Shown piece after piece: positions 1 to 9,421 of a DNA stretch of 40,066 nt. How positions within the stretch are numbered: the stretch's first letter is position 1; each line of letters opens with the position of its first letter. A model generated the notes under the pieces. It was not told the origin of the DNA, made no database searches, and saw nothing but the letters and a program-made list of their open reading frames with translations. This DNA is from Candidatus Pacearchaeota archaeon. GTDB lineage: Archaea; Nanobdellota; Nanobdellia; Pacearchaeales; GW2011-AR1. A program made the translations under genes and the position numbers. The stretch lies in assembly GCA_016188895.1 (NCBI GenBank), contig JACPGZ010000029.1, forward strand, positions 1 to 40,066. Reading direction: 5' to 3'.

Positions 1-1
1 T

Positions 2-1045
2 GCTCATGAAGCAATTCATATTGTTTTTTGTCATGTGTTTCTTATTGCAAAGAAGATTAAAGAAATTAGAAATGAAAAAGATAAGAATCAGATAAATACA
101 AAAATAAACGAATTCATAACAAAAATAAACATTGCAGCAGACTGTGTTGTTAATGACTCCCTTGTTAATCTTTATAATTTTTCAAAAATTATGGAAAAAA
201 CTATATTATTTGGAAAACAGATCGTTGGAACCGACTGTCATAATTTATCTATTCAGTCTGTATATAAATTGCTTCCAAAGGATAAAACGGCAAATACTCT
301 TGATATACATGACTGGGAATCATTTTTGGATGGAAACGGAAACGTTAAAAAGGAATTTGCACAAAAGATTAAGGATTTCTTTGATAGAAATTGTGATAAC
401 TCTGCCTTGAGTGACAAGGAAGAATTTTTGATTGAAGAATCGTTGAAATCATTTAAAGAAGAGAGCGGTTCAATATTGGCTGGAACTGGAAAACTTGGAC
501 AAAAGCGGAGTATTGTAAAAGTGTCTAGGAAATATATTAGATTTGATAAATTGTTATTTGATCTTACTGATTCTAAAATTGTGGAAGATAAGTGGAATAG
601 ACAAAATAGGAAACTTTCCTGTGTTTATCCAAAGATTATTTTGCCGAAATATGAGCAAAAAGAAGTAGAGACTATATTTGTTGCAATTGATGCGTCTGGT
701 TCTATAGATAAAAATGCTTTGTCTCTATTTGTTGATGTTATTTGTAACACATCAAAGAAATTTAAAATAAAGGCTGTATCTTTTGATGTTGGTGTCTACG
801 ATTTTGATATTTATTCTGGTGACTGGCCTAAAGGTGGAGGAGGTACATCGTTTCAAGCTATAGAAGATTATATTGTTAAAGAATTTAAACAACACCCTAA
901 AGTGGTATGTGTTCTAACAGACGGACGTGGAGATTTTGTTAAACCCAAATATAAGGATCGATGGGTTTGGTTTCTCTACGGGAGTTCATCAAAAGTGTAT
1001 TGCAAGAACATGAGAACTTTTGATTTAAAGAATTTTCTTTCATGA
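2..1045 (+). CDS. HExxH putative metallopeptidase + VWA-like domain protein (DUF2201-like), 5' truncated by window edge
   Basis: Frame is open to base 2, upstream of the listed ORF start, and reads AHEAIHIVFCHVFLIAKK (HExxH). C-terminal VWA-like part: IFVAIDASGSIDKNALSLF...GGGGTSFQAIEDYI...VVCVLTDGRGD. Confidence 0.8.
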   Translation, partial: AHEAIHIVFCHVFLIAKKIKEIRNEKDKNQINTKINEFITKINIAADCVVNDSLVNLYNFSKIMEKTILFGKQIVGTDCHNLSIQSVYKLLPKDKTANTLDIHDWESFLDGNGNVKKEFAQKIKDFFDRNCDNSALSDKEEFLIEESLKSFKEESGSILAGTGKLGQKRSIVKVSRKYIRFDKLLFDLTDSKIVEDKWNRQNRKLSCVYPKIILPKYEQKEVETIFVAIDASGSIDKNALSLFVDVICNTSKKFKIKAVSFDVGVYDFDIYSGDWPKGGGGTSFQAIEDYIVKEFKQHPKVVCVLTDGRGDFVKPKYKDRWVWFLYGSSSKVYCKNMRTFDLKNFLS

Positions 1046-1251
1046 ACGGAAAATTTAGAATTGTTATAGATTTTTCTATGAAAACAAAAAATAAATTTGA
1101 CTATGATTTCAAATTTATTGATATTACAAAGACAAACAAGGAAATTGATTTTGTAAAATTATCAAAAATGCTAAAAAAAGTGGTGGAAGACATTGAAGAA
1201 AAGGGTACGGGAACAGATTCTGTTTTTGTTGAATCTAGAAATTTGCATTGA
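1042..1251 (+). CDS. hypothetical protein, 69 aa
   Basis: ATGA overlap with the upstream CDS; same strand. Confidence 0.5.
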   Translation: MNGKFRIVIDFSMKTKNKFDYDFKFIDITKTNKEIDFVKLSKMLKKVVEDIEEKGTGTDSVFVESRNLH

Positions 1252-1330
1252 TTAATAAAATTGCGTACTCCTAATTATATTAGATTGTCTCTTCTTTCTC
1301 GTTTTAAACTAAGAAATACAATGGAGGGCT

Positions 1331-1867
1331 ATGAATAGAATGCGAATAGCATTTGGCCTGTGCAATACCTTAATGGATGTATATGAAGAAAATTATATAG
1401 AATCCAGGCTAAGGCCAGGAGCGGTGGATCTACTAAAGGAACTAAAAAGAGATGGGCATATATTGATTCTTTGGACATCCCTGAAAAAACGGAAGGTTAA
1501 TTTTGTAAAAGCATTGTTCAAGGATTTTTTTAAGTTATTTAATGAAATATATTGTTACGAAGATTTTGATCTTCTTGAAAAAATACCAGATTGTTCTGAA
1601 CATCAGTTTAAAAACATAGAGAGAATAAGCGCAGATTGTCTTATTGAATCAAAGAAAAATTACAGAGAATATTCAAATAATTTATCTCTCAGCAAGAAAT
1701 ATCTTATAATAGACAAATATAGGGAATGTTTATATAGGCAGCCATCGAATTGGAAAATTAGAGTTCTTGGCGAAGAAGTTTTTGATGCTTGGCAAAAAAG
1801 AATTCAAAATAGGGAAGAATGGGTTTATGATGTGCTCAGTTTTGTTGATAAAATGAGCGTTTTGTGA
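1331..1867 (+). CDS. HAD-like protein, probably catalytically degenerate
   Basis: GGAGG SD upstream. RPGAVDLLKELKRDGHILILWTS is HAD-like, but motif I reads FGLCNTLMD instead of DxDxT. Confidence 0.55.
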   Translation: MNRMRIAFGLCNTLMDVYEENYIESRLRPGAVDLLKELKRDGHILILWTSLKKRKVNFVKALFKDFFKLFNEIYCYEDFDLLEKIPDCSEHQFKNIERISADCLIESKKNYREYSNNLSLSKKYLIIDKYRECLYRQPSNWKIRVLGEEVFDAWQKRIQNREEWVYDVLSFVDKMSVL

Positions 1868-2670
1868 AAATAGATACTGTTTCCTACTCTTCTCTAAAAG
1901 ACTTTGAGAAATGTGCTCACTATTATAAGATTGGGTATGTAGATCATATAAAGCTTTTTGATTCTACGATTGAAACAATTTTTGGAAAACTAATTCATAA
2001 ATGTTGTCAAAACATATTAAAAGCTGGGCAGGAAAAAAATGGCATGGAATATTTTGAGAAAGCTTGGGATAAATTTTCTAGATTATATAAAAAGTATATA
2101 AGCACAAAGCAGGCCGATTATTTAAAGGATTCGGGATTGAATATCCTTGAAAACGTTAAATCTTCTATAGAAAAATCTTTTGGAAAAATTAAATATGAAG
2201 TCTTTTCAACTGAAGAAAAAATAGAAATGATGGCGTTGGAAAACCATACACAGAGAATTAAAGGTTTCATTGATATTGTTTTTAAAACGGAAGCAAATGA
2301 ATATGAAATATCTGATTTTAAGACGTGCAATTCTATATATCTTTGGAAGAAATACCTGAACAAGGAAACAGAGAGACAACTTGTTTTATATAAAAATTAT
2401 TTTTCCAGGAAACATGATATAAAATTAAAGGATATAATTATAAGCTTTATTTTATTGGAAAAAAATCCAAAATCAAAAAATCCTGTGCAAATTGTTCAAG
2501 TGACATCTGGTAAGAAAAAAATAGGAAATCATTTATCCTATCTAAATAACAGATTGACAATTTTAGATAATATTAACTTTTTTCCAAAGAATCGTTTAAA
2601 TTGTTCGATGTACAATGGTTGTGTTCTCGATGGCACAGTTTTTTGCAAGAAACAAAATCATTTTTCGTAG
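1864..2670 (+). CDS. PD-(D/E)XK nuclease, Cas4/RecB-like, with probable 4-Cys Fe-S cluster
   Basis: SYSSLKDFEKCAHYYKIGYV (RecB-like N-term), IKGFIDIVF...YEISDFKTC (D...ExK-type core, D-F-K-T), C-terminal NCSMYNGCVLDGTVFC. GTGA start overlap. Confidence 0.75.
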   Translation: MKIDTVSYSSLKDFEKCAHYYKIGYVDHIKLFDSTIETIFGKLIHKCCQNILKAGQEKNGMEYFEKAWDKFSRLYKKYISTKQADYLKDSGLNILENVKSSIEKSFGKIKYEVFSTEEKIEMMALENHTQRIKGFIDIVFKTEANEYEISDFKTCNSIYLWKKYLNKETERQLVLYKNYFSRKHDIKLKDIIISFILLEKNPKSKNPVQIVQVTSGKKKIGNHLSYLNNRLTILDNINFFPKNRLNCSMYNGCVLDGTVFCKKQNHFS

Positions 2671-2732
2671 GTAAATTTTTTTTGTGCACTTTTGTATACA
2701 AGATCATACTTATATGCAGAGGAATAAATTTT

Positions 2733-2921
2733 ATGAGACGAAAAGAAAGGTTTACTGAAACAAAAATGCTGTCAGCCCGTGTGGAAAAGATTGATCATTG
2801 GAAGCTTGAAGATTGCCTAAATAGAGATAACCTTACAATCCAGCAGTGGTTAAACTCAATGGTAAGGAGTTATGTTTCCGGCAATATAGTTTTTTCGGGT
2901 TCCGTGTTTTATTCAAAGTGA
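2733..2921 (+). CDS. small protein, possible ribbon-helix-helix
   Basis: Start refined to ATG 2733 (MRRKERFTETKMLSARVEKIDHWKLEDCLNRDNLTIQQWLNSMVRSYV); SD-like gagg upstream. Confidence 0.45.
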   Translation: MRRKERFTETKMLSARVEKIDHWKLEDCLNRDNLTIQQWLNSMVRSYVSGNIVFSGSVFYSK

Positions 2922-2933
2922 AGAGAGGTTTAT

Positions 2934-3188
2934 ATGGACAATGAATGGCAGGTTGTTGAAGAGAACGGACAGGAATATCATATTCATGAAAAATATGGAA
3001 ATATTGTGAAGATCGAGGATGGTTCCTATCTCGTATTGATTCCAAAAATTTTTCGTCTTGGCCCGTTTAAAGAACTTGAAATGGCGAAAAGAACAGCGAT
3101 AAGCAATCAAAGATCATTGGATGAGCTTGCAAAGAATTTTAATGGTGATTTGATGAATTTGATTGAGGAGATGAAAGAGAATAAATAA
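2934..3188 (+). CDS. hypothetical protein, 84 aa
   Basis: SD agagagg upstream; TAATG coupling to the next gene. Confidence 0.55.
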   Translation: MDNEWQVVEENGQEYHIHEKYGNIVKIEDGSYLVLIPKIFRLGPFKELEMAKRTAISNQRSLDELAKNFNGDLMNLIEEMKENK

Positions 3189-4441
3189 TGCTCGTTCCGA
3201 AAAAGCCCGATAAATATAAGATTTTAACGATTGGGGATCATCCGCTTGTTCCAAGTGGATGTGGATTGCAGTCCAAATATATTATTGAGGGACTTTTAAA
3301 AACAGATAGATATCAATTTATTTCATTTGGAGCTGCAATCAAGCATCCGGATTACAGACCGGTAAAGATTGTAGAATTTGGCGATGACTGGGTAATTTTA
3401 CCTACAGATGGTTATGGAAACCCAGTTATGCTTAGGGAAGTATTGGATCTTGAAAAGCCGGATGCATTGTGGTTTATCACCGACCCTAGATTCTACGTTT
3501 GGCTTTTTGAAATGTCCGACGAGGTGCTTGATCGGAATATTCCAATGCTTTGGTGGACAATTTGGGACAACTTTCCAACCCCTCAATTTAATAAGGTTTA
3601 TTATGATTCTTGCACATTTCTTGGTTGCATATCAAAATTGACGCATAGCATTGTTCAAGAACTCGGGTTTTCGGACAAGGCCGAATACATTCCGCACGCT
3701 GTTGATCCAAATTTCTTCAAGATTCTTGACGAGGATCTTGTTCGGAACGAAAGAGTGAAATTATTTGGAAAAGAGAAAGCAGATAGCTTCATTTTATTTT
3801 ATAATAGCAGAAATGCGAGACGAAAGAAGACATCCGACGCTGTTGCTGCGTTCAAATTATTTGCGGATCAAATTGGTGATCAAAATGGAGAGAAGTGTTT
3901 CTTTCTTATGCATTGTGACCCTAATGATCAGGAAGGAGCAAACCTTTTCGAGGTTTGCAAAATGCTCAATCTAAAAAATTCACAGATTGTATTTTCAACG
4001 GAAAAGCTTCCATTTGATAAGCTTGCAATGCTTTATAATATTGCAGACATAACGATCACCATATCCGCTGAGGAAGGATATGGTCTTAGTTGTTTAGAAA
4101 GCTTAATGTGTGGAACTCCAACGATTGTTTCAAAAACAGGTGGATTGCAGGAATTTGGGGCTCAATTGGAACCCGCAGCAAAACTTTTGGTTGGAAGTCA
4201 GCAGATTCCTTATATATTTTCGGATCACGTTTCACATGAACAGGTTGTAGATGCATTGATTCAAATGTATAGCTTAACAAGAACGCAGAGAAAAGAACTT
4301 GGTAAACGTGCAAGAGAATCTGTGCTAAAAAGATATAAGCTAGATAAAATGGTAAATCAATGGGACAATGCATTCATAAAATATATTAAAGAATTCAAAG
4401 AAAATGGTAACCAAAGAAGAGTTCGATTGAGTAGAATATAA
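3188..4441 (+). CDS. glycosyltransferase, GT-B fold, GT4-like
   Basis: ILTIGDHPLVPSGCGLQSKYIIEGLL; C-terminal ITISAEEGYGLSCLESLMCGTPTIVSKTGGLQEFG (GT4 E-x7-E region). Confidence 0.85.
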   Translation: MLVPKKPDKYKILTIGDHPLVPSGCGLQSKYIIEGLLKTDRYQFISFGAAIKHPDYRPVKIVEFGDDWVILPTDGYGNPVMLREVLDLEKPDALWFITDPRFYVWLFEMSDEVLDRNIPMLWWTIWDNFPTPQFNKVYYDSCTFLGCISKLTHSIVQELGFSDKAEYIPHAVDPNFFKILDEDLVRNERVKLFGKEKADSFILFYNSRNARRKKTSDAVAAFKLFADQIGDQNGEKCFFLMHCDPNDQEGANLFEVCKMLNLKNSQIVFSTEKLPFDKLAMLYNIADITITISAEEGYGLSCLESLMCGTPTIVSKTGGLQEFGAQLEPAAKLLVGSQQIPYIFSDHVSHEQVVDALIQMYSLTRTQRKELGKRARESVLKRYKLDKMVNQWDNAFIKYIKEFKENGNQRRVRLSRI

Positions 4442-4446
4442 AATTT

Positions 4447-5244
4447 ATGAAATCTTTGTCGATAGAAGAAGTAAAAGATAGATTATATAAATTACACGGA
4501 AATGATATTATTATTGATGAAAAAACTTATATATCTGCTCGTAAAAAAGCAAAATTTATTGACAAAGATTATGGCGAATGGTGGAGAGAACCCCAATACG
4601 TTATTGGATCTTCTGCAAAAAATACATCAAGAGAAAGAGGATATGAAAAATTGTCTGAAATTCATAGACTAAAAAAAGATGAAGTAAAGAAAAGAATTTA
4701 TAACGTACACGGAGATAGCGTTGCTATAAATTATGAAACATATAAGAATTCTTTTGAAAAATCAGAATTTATTGACAAAGATTATGGTTCTTTCTGGTCA
4801 AGACCAAGAGATGTTTTTCGTGGTCACGGACATCCTAAAAGAGGGATAGAAAATAAAAAGAAAACGTGGTTTATAAAATATGGTGTTGACAATCCATCAA
4901 AATGTTTAGATGTTTCATTAAAACAAGCAAAATCATTGAATAAGAAGTATATTTTGAATCACTGGAAAGACGGAAGTCAAGTTATTTGCAGAGGATCTTA
5001 TGAATACAAAGTCGTTCTGAATTTTAATTTTCAGAAAGAATACTACGAGAAAGATATTCGATTTATTATGCCAAGCGGGAAAGTTTATTTTGTTGATTTC
5101 TATCTCCCAGAAAAAGATCTTTATATTGAGGTCAAAGGTTTTTTTCGAAAAGATGCAAAAGAAAAATGGGATTGGTTTCATGAAACACATCCAAATAGCG
5201 AGTTATGGGACAAGAAAAAATTAAAGGAAATGAATATTTTATAA
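4447..5244 (+). CDS. modular endonuclease: two ~50-aa N-terminal repeats + PD-(D/E)XK C-terminal module (putative free-standing homing endonuclease)
   Basis: Repeats VKDRLYKLHGNDIIIDEKTY..AKFIDKDYGEWW and VKKRIYNVHGDSVAINYETY..SEFIDKDYGSFW; KYGVDNPSK; VDFYLPEKDLYIEVKGFF (D...ExK). Confidence 0.75.
   Translation: MKSLSIEEVKDRLYKLHGNDIIIDEKTYISARKKAKFIDKDYGEWWREPQYVIGSSAKNTSRERGYEKLSEIHRLKKDEVKKRIYNVHGDSVAINYETYKNSFEKSEFIDKDYGSFWSRPRDVFRGHGHPKRGIENKKKTWFIKYGVDNPSKCLDVSLKQAKSLNKKYILNHWKDGSQVICRGSYEYKVVLNFNFQKEYYEKDIRFIMPSGKVYFVDFYLPEKDLYIEVKGFFRKDAKEKWDWFHETHPNSELWDKKKLKEMNIL
5101..5244 (+). repeat. dispersed coding repeat, copy 1 (endonuclease C-terminal module)
   Basis: Encodes YLPEKDLYIEVKGFFRKDAKEKWDWFHETHPNSELWDKKKLKEMNIL. 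Confidence 0.8.
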
Positions 5245-5247
5245 AAC

Positions 5248-5589
5248 ATGAATATGAAAAGAACACTTTGGCAAAGAGTTAAAATGAAATTTTCTCGCAG
5301 AGAAAGACGACACGCTGCTCGTTCGGATATGGACAAATTTATTAATTTGTGTTTGGATTCCACGATTTATTTTCCTGAAAGCTGGAAAGAAAGATGGACA
5401 AAAATTGATAAAGGATTGGTGGAGTTTGTTTCTCGCAATTATATGTATAAACCCATCACGGAAGCAAAAGAAGAATATGCTTCGGTTTTGAGTTATGGTT
5501 ATGGCGAATCTCCATATCATTTGGAAATGTATATTGGCGATTGGGGTGAAACCCTTGACATTCAGCCATCGGATATTCTGCATGAATAA
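5248..5589 (+). CDS. hypothetical protein, 113 aa
   Basis: Open frame overlapping the start of the next gene by 8 nt; no recognised motif. Confidence 0.55.
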   Translation: MNMKRTLWQRVKMKFSRRERRHAARSDMDKFINLCLDSTIYFPESWKERWTKIDKGLVEFVSRNYMYKPITEAKEEYASVLSYGYGESPYHLEMYIGDWGETLDIQPSDILHE

Positions 5590-7780
5590 AATAAGGACTC
5601 TGTTCAAAAGTCCGCTACTAACAAATTCAGGATATGGGTCTCATTCGAGACAAATATTGAAAGCCTTGCTTTCCGATCCCATTTTTGATGTTCACGTTGA
5701 CCCCCTGCAATGGGGAATTTGTTCTTGGGAAACGCAGGAATCCGAACTGAAGGACACGATAAAGAAACTCATCGAAAAGAGAATGTTTGCAAAGCAGCAG
5801 AATCAGGAAAATTGGGATCTCTTCCTCCATTGCACGATTCCCAACGAATTTGAAAAGCTTGGAAAAGTGAATATCGGAATCACGGCAGGTGTTGAAACGG
5901 ATCGAATTTCCCATGTCTGGGTTCAAAAATGCAATGAGATGGATCTGGTTATTGTGCCGAGTGAGCACAGTAGGAAAAGCATTGTTGATTCCGTCATCGA
6001 ATGGAAAAATGAACAGACGGGGGAAGCGGGAACATTCAAGGTGACCGCTCCTGTTTCTGTTTGCCATGAGGGATTTGATGGGAACGTATTCAAAAAGCTG
6101 AATGAAAATGAATTGTCCGAGAAGGTGAAGAACATGCATTTTGAATCGGAGTTCAACTTTCTAACTGTTGGTCAATGGGGAAACGGAGGATTTGGAGAGG
6201 ATCGAAAAAATATATCGAATCTCGTCAAATATTTTATTGAAGCATTTTTGTGCAGAAAGGATGTTGGCCTGATCTTGAAGATCAGCATGGCCAAGAATTC
6301 ATTGATTGATGAATTTCATGTGAAACGAAGACTTTCCGAAATCACGGCAAGATATGACAAAGAGGATCTTCCTCCGATCTGGCTCCTTCACGGATATTTG
6401 ACCGAACAGGAAATGGCGAGCTTATATAATCATCCGCAGGTGAAATCATATATAACGCTTTCGAACGGTGAAGGATTCGGAATCCCAGAACTTGAATCTG
6501 CGGCATGTGAACTACCCGTTATTGCAACCAATTGGTCTGGACATCTGGATTTTCTGAAGAAGGGTTTATTTTCTGCCGTGGATTATGAATTGAAAGATAT
6601 TCCTGATGCTGCTGTTTGGGATCCAATATTGATAAAAGGTTCTCGATGGGCTGCTGTCAAAGAGGATGATGCAAAACACCGAATGAAGAAAATGGTTTCT
6701 TCCTATTTCAAACCAACAGAATGGGCAAAAGAATTGGGCAAAGAGGTGCGATCCCGATTTGAACTGCAATTTGTAAATCAGGAGTTTCTAAATGTGATAA
6801 AACAATGTCTACTCAAACAAATGGTCAAGCTCTCTCCGAGAGAGGATCTGGCTTCCTATATTGATACGCCAAATGATTATAATGTTTTTTATTCGATGCC
6901 AATGAGCGCAGGAGACGTTTATATAAGCACGGCGGTGATCAACGGATTGCGAAAGAAGCTTCCTGAAAATGCAAAAATATATTTTGCGACACAGGAAAAA
7001 TATAAAGATATTTTAAAGAATAATCCTGATGTTTATAAAGTGATTCCTTGGAATGACAACCTATTGAACGTTGATCTTCTTGAGTCTGTTTTTGATCTCG
7101 CTTTGACTCCAAATGTAGCCACTCACTATATTTTTAGCAATTGGGTAAGAAAAGGACAATATAATCGATTGCTTGCTGAAGAATATGCAAATTTCTGTCG
7201 ATGTGAACTCGGTGATTATTTTATTGACAAGGAAAAAATTGATATTGAATTGCCAGAGAATTATATGACATTTCATAACACATCAGGGAAAGGACAATGG
7301 GAAGGAAGACGATATGAAGATTGGCAAGAGGTTCTTGATAATCTAAAGAGCCTGTATCCGGAATTAAAGATTGTTCAGGTTGGTCTTTCCGATGAACCAG
7401 AATTTAAAAATATTGATGTTGATTTGCGTGGGAAATTGAATTATCAACAATTGGCCGGTGTGATTGAAAAATCATTGTTGCATCTTTCGCCCGATACATT
7501 TTCCATGCACATTTCTTGTTCATTAAGTGTTCCGACTGTTGCAATATTTGGATGTTCGGTTCCACAGTGTACTGGACCATGGGTCAAAGACAAAAGCAAG
7601 GCAAAATATATATTATTGCAAAGCGAAAGAAAAACAGGATGCTTTTCAAGGCCGTGTTATAAGAATCGCTGTGCAAATAATCCGGAAGGCAATTCAACGA
7701 TCAATGAAATTCCGGCAGAGGAAATTTTCAAAGCATGTGAAAAATTGTTGAAAGAATATGAGGTTCTGAATAATGATTAA
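5582..7780 (+). CDS. bifunctional glycosyltransferase: N-terminal GT4-like + C-terminal GT9 (heptosyltransferase-like) domain
   Basis: Start refined to ATG 5582 (MNKIRTLFKSPLLTNSGYGSHSRQ). GT4: LSNGEGFGIPELESAACELPVIATNWSGHLDF. GT9: FHNTSGKGQWEGRRYEDWQEVLDNL...VQVGLSDEPEF...LSPDTFSMHISCSLSVPTVAIFG. Confidence 0.85.
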   Translation: MNKIRTLFKSPLLTNSGYGSHSRQILKALLSDPIFDVHVDPLQWGICSWETQESELKDTIKKLIEKRMFAKQQNQENWDLFLHCTIPNEFEKLGKVNIGITAGVETDRISHVWVQKCNEMDLVIVPSEHSRKSIVDSVIEWKNEQTGEAGTFKVTAPVSVCHEGFDGNVFKKLNENELSEKVKNMHFESEFNFLTVGQWGNGGFGEDRKNISNLVKYFIEAFLCRKDVGLILKISMAKNSLIDEFHVKRRLSEITARYDKEDLPPIWLLHGYLTEQEMASLYNHPQVKSYITLSNGEGFGIPELESAACELPVIATNWSGHLDFLKKGLFSAVDYELKDIPDAAVWDPILIKGSRWAAVKEDDAKHRMKKMVSSYFKPTEWAKELGKEVRSRFELQFVNQEFLNVIKQCLLKQMVKLSPREDLASYIDTPNDYNVFYSMPMSAGDVYISTAVINGLRKKLPENAKIYFATQEKYKDILKNNPDVYKVIPWNDNLLNVDLLESVFDLALTPNVATHYIFSNWVRKGQYNRLLAEEYANFCRCELGDYFIDKEKIDIELPENYMTFHNTSGKGQWEGRRYEDWQEVLDNLKSLYPELKIVQVGLSDEPEFKNIDVDLRGKLNYQQLAGVIEKSLLHLSPDTFSMHISCSLSVPTVAIFGCSVPQCTGPWVKDKSKAKYILLQSERKTGCFSRPCYKNRCANNPEGNSTINEIPAEEIFKACEKLLKEYEVLNND

Positions 7781-8756
7781 ACGGAATGAAGATTTTAAAT
7801 ATCAAAGAATAACCCCAAAGATTTCTGCTTATTTGACAACGTATAACGCATTAAATCTTGGTTATCCTGTCGAGGAAAGTATTCGAAGCACTTTTGGGTT
7901 TGCGGATGAGACGGTAATTGTTGATGGAATTTCTACAGATAAAACTTGGGAGTTGTTACAAAATATTGCAAAAGAAAATTCAAATTTGAAACTTTATCAA
8001 AATGAATTCGATCTTTCAGAAGCTGGCGTTGATGGAATTCAAAAAGCATCTGCTCGTGCCCTTTGCGAATATGAGTTTTGCTGGCAACAGGATATCGATG
8101 AAGTCGTTCACGAGGATGATTACGAAAAGATTAAGCTTTTGACAAAACGATTTCCAAAAGATGTTGACATTTTGCATTTGCCAATAATTGAATTATGGTC
8201 TACAGAAAATTATGTTACAGGCAGAAAAAATTGTTGGAAATGGCGATTATCAAGAAATAAACCAGAAATAACACATGGTATTTGTAGTCACGCTAGACTT
8301 ACAAATGAAGTTACAGGAAAAATTTATTCAACAAAAAATTGTGACGGATGTTGTCTAATAAACGTAATGACAGGACAACCTATTTCACATGTTGGATTTT
8401 ACAACAATCAGATTGAATCAATGAGAGTTCACGAACCTGAACAATATGCAAAAACTGTTACTCAAATTTTTGAACAACTTCCAAGTATATTTCATTACAG
8501 TTGGTATAATTTAGAAAATAAGATTAAACAATTGAAAAAAGGCGGAAATTGGTGTAAATTATGGATGCTTCTTTATAATTCTTTAGAGCCAGAAGAAAGA
8601 TTTCCTGCTGTTCAGTCAGATGAACAAGTGAAAGAAGTTGCAAAAAAATTATTTGAGTTTGGAGGAGAAGAGACAGATAGTACGAAATATAAATTTAAAC
8701 TTCAACGAAAACATCCAAAAGTTATGGAAAAATGGATTGAGAGACAAAAATGGTAG
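7773..8756 (+). CDS. glycosyltransferase family 2-like
   Basis: ISAYLTTYNALNLGYPVEESIRSTFGFADETVIVDGISTDKTWELL...QQDIDEVVHEDDY. Confidence 0.75.
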   Translation: MIKRNEDFKYQRITPKISAYLTTYNALNLGYPVEESIRSTFGFADETVIVDGISTDKTWELLQNIAKENSNLKLYQNEFDLSEAGVDGIQKASARALCEYEFCWQQDIDEVVHEDDYEKIKLLTKRFPKDVDILHLPIIELWSTENYVTGRKNCWKWRLSRNKPEITHGICSHARLTNEVTGKIYSTKNCDGCCLINVMTGQPISHVGFYNNQIESMRVHEPEQYAKTVTQIFEQLPSIFHYSWYNLENKIKQLKKGGNWCKLWMLLYNSLEPEERFPAVQSDEQVKEVAKKLFEFGGEETDSTKYKFKLQRKHPKVMEKWIERQKW

Positions 8757-9421
8757 ATTATTGTTATGAAAAATATATAGGAAAATATAATTACACTCAA
8801 AAATCTCGATTTAATGATTTATTAAATTATTGTGAATTAACAAACGGAGAGATAATTTCTGGTGAGTATGTTAACAGGGATAGTAGATTTGTTGTGAGAT
8901 GTGCTATTGGTCATGTCTGGAATGCTTCTTTTAAAAGTTTAGTTACTGAGCAACACTGGTGTCCTGTTTGTGGCAATTCATTACGAATGTCTTTAAATAA
9001 TCCTGGATGCAGAGATGAAGTTAAAAGAAAGATAAAAGATACTTGGAATAAAAAATATGGCGGTCATCCGATTTTTGATAAGATTATTTCCGACAAACAG
9101 ATAAAAAAGGTTAATCGAATTTTTATTTTAAAACATTGGTTTTCTCAAGAAGAAATTCTTTGTAAAGGAACTTGGGAAAAACAAGTTGTTGAATGGTTGA
9201 ATAGAAATAAAATTGACTATAATTTTCATCCTCAATGTTTTTATGTTAATGAAAATTCAAGATATACTCCCGATCTTTATCTTCCAGATCGGGATCTTTG
9301 GGTTGAAATTAAGGGATATTTTCGAAAAGATGCAGAAGAAAAATGGAACTGGTTTCACAAAGAATATCCAAATAGTGAATTATGGGATAAAAAGAAATTA
9401 AAGGAAATGGGAATTCTGTGA
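8750..9421 (+). CDS. modular endonuclease: N-terminal zinc-finger module + PD-(D/E)XK C-terminal module
   Basis: FVVRCAIGHVWNASFKSLVTEQHWCPVCGNS; YTPDLYLPDRDLWVEIKGYFRKDAEEKWNWFHKEYPNSELWDKKKLKEMGIL. Confidence 0.75.
   Translation: MVDYCYEKYIGKYNYTQKSRFNDLLNYCELTNGEIISGEYVNRDSRFVVRCAIGHVWNASFKSLVTEQHWCPVCGNSLRMSLNNPGCRDEVKRKIKDTWNKKYGGHPIFDKIISDKQIKKVNRIFILKHWFSQEEILCKGTWEKQVVEWLNRNKIDYNFHPQCFYVNENSRYTPDLYLPDRDLWVEIKGYFRKDAEEKWNWFHKEYPNSELWDKKKLKEMGIL
9278..9421 (+). repeat. dispersed coding repeat, copy 2
   Basis: Encodes YLPDRDLWVEIKGYFRKDAEEKWNWFHKEYPNSELWDKKKLKEMGIL. Confidence 0.8.

Noticed and set aside
132-410. Alternative-frame + ORFs (132..410, 3408..3641, 3765..3974, 7527..7751, 9213..9401)
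   Set aside because: Fully nested in other frames of strongly supported CDS.
2118-2363. Minus-strand ORFs in the track (this one and the other '-' entries)
   Set aside because: All lie opposite well-supported + strand genes and are rich in F/I/S/L low-complexity typical of antisense translation of AT-rich DNA; no motif recognised.
2671-2732. Sigma70-like promoter in the 2671-2732 gap
   Set aside because: Weak -35/-10 like strings only, indistinguishable from AT-rich background.
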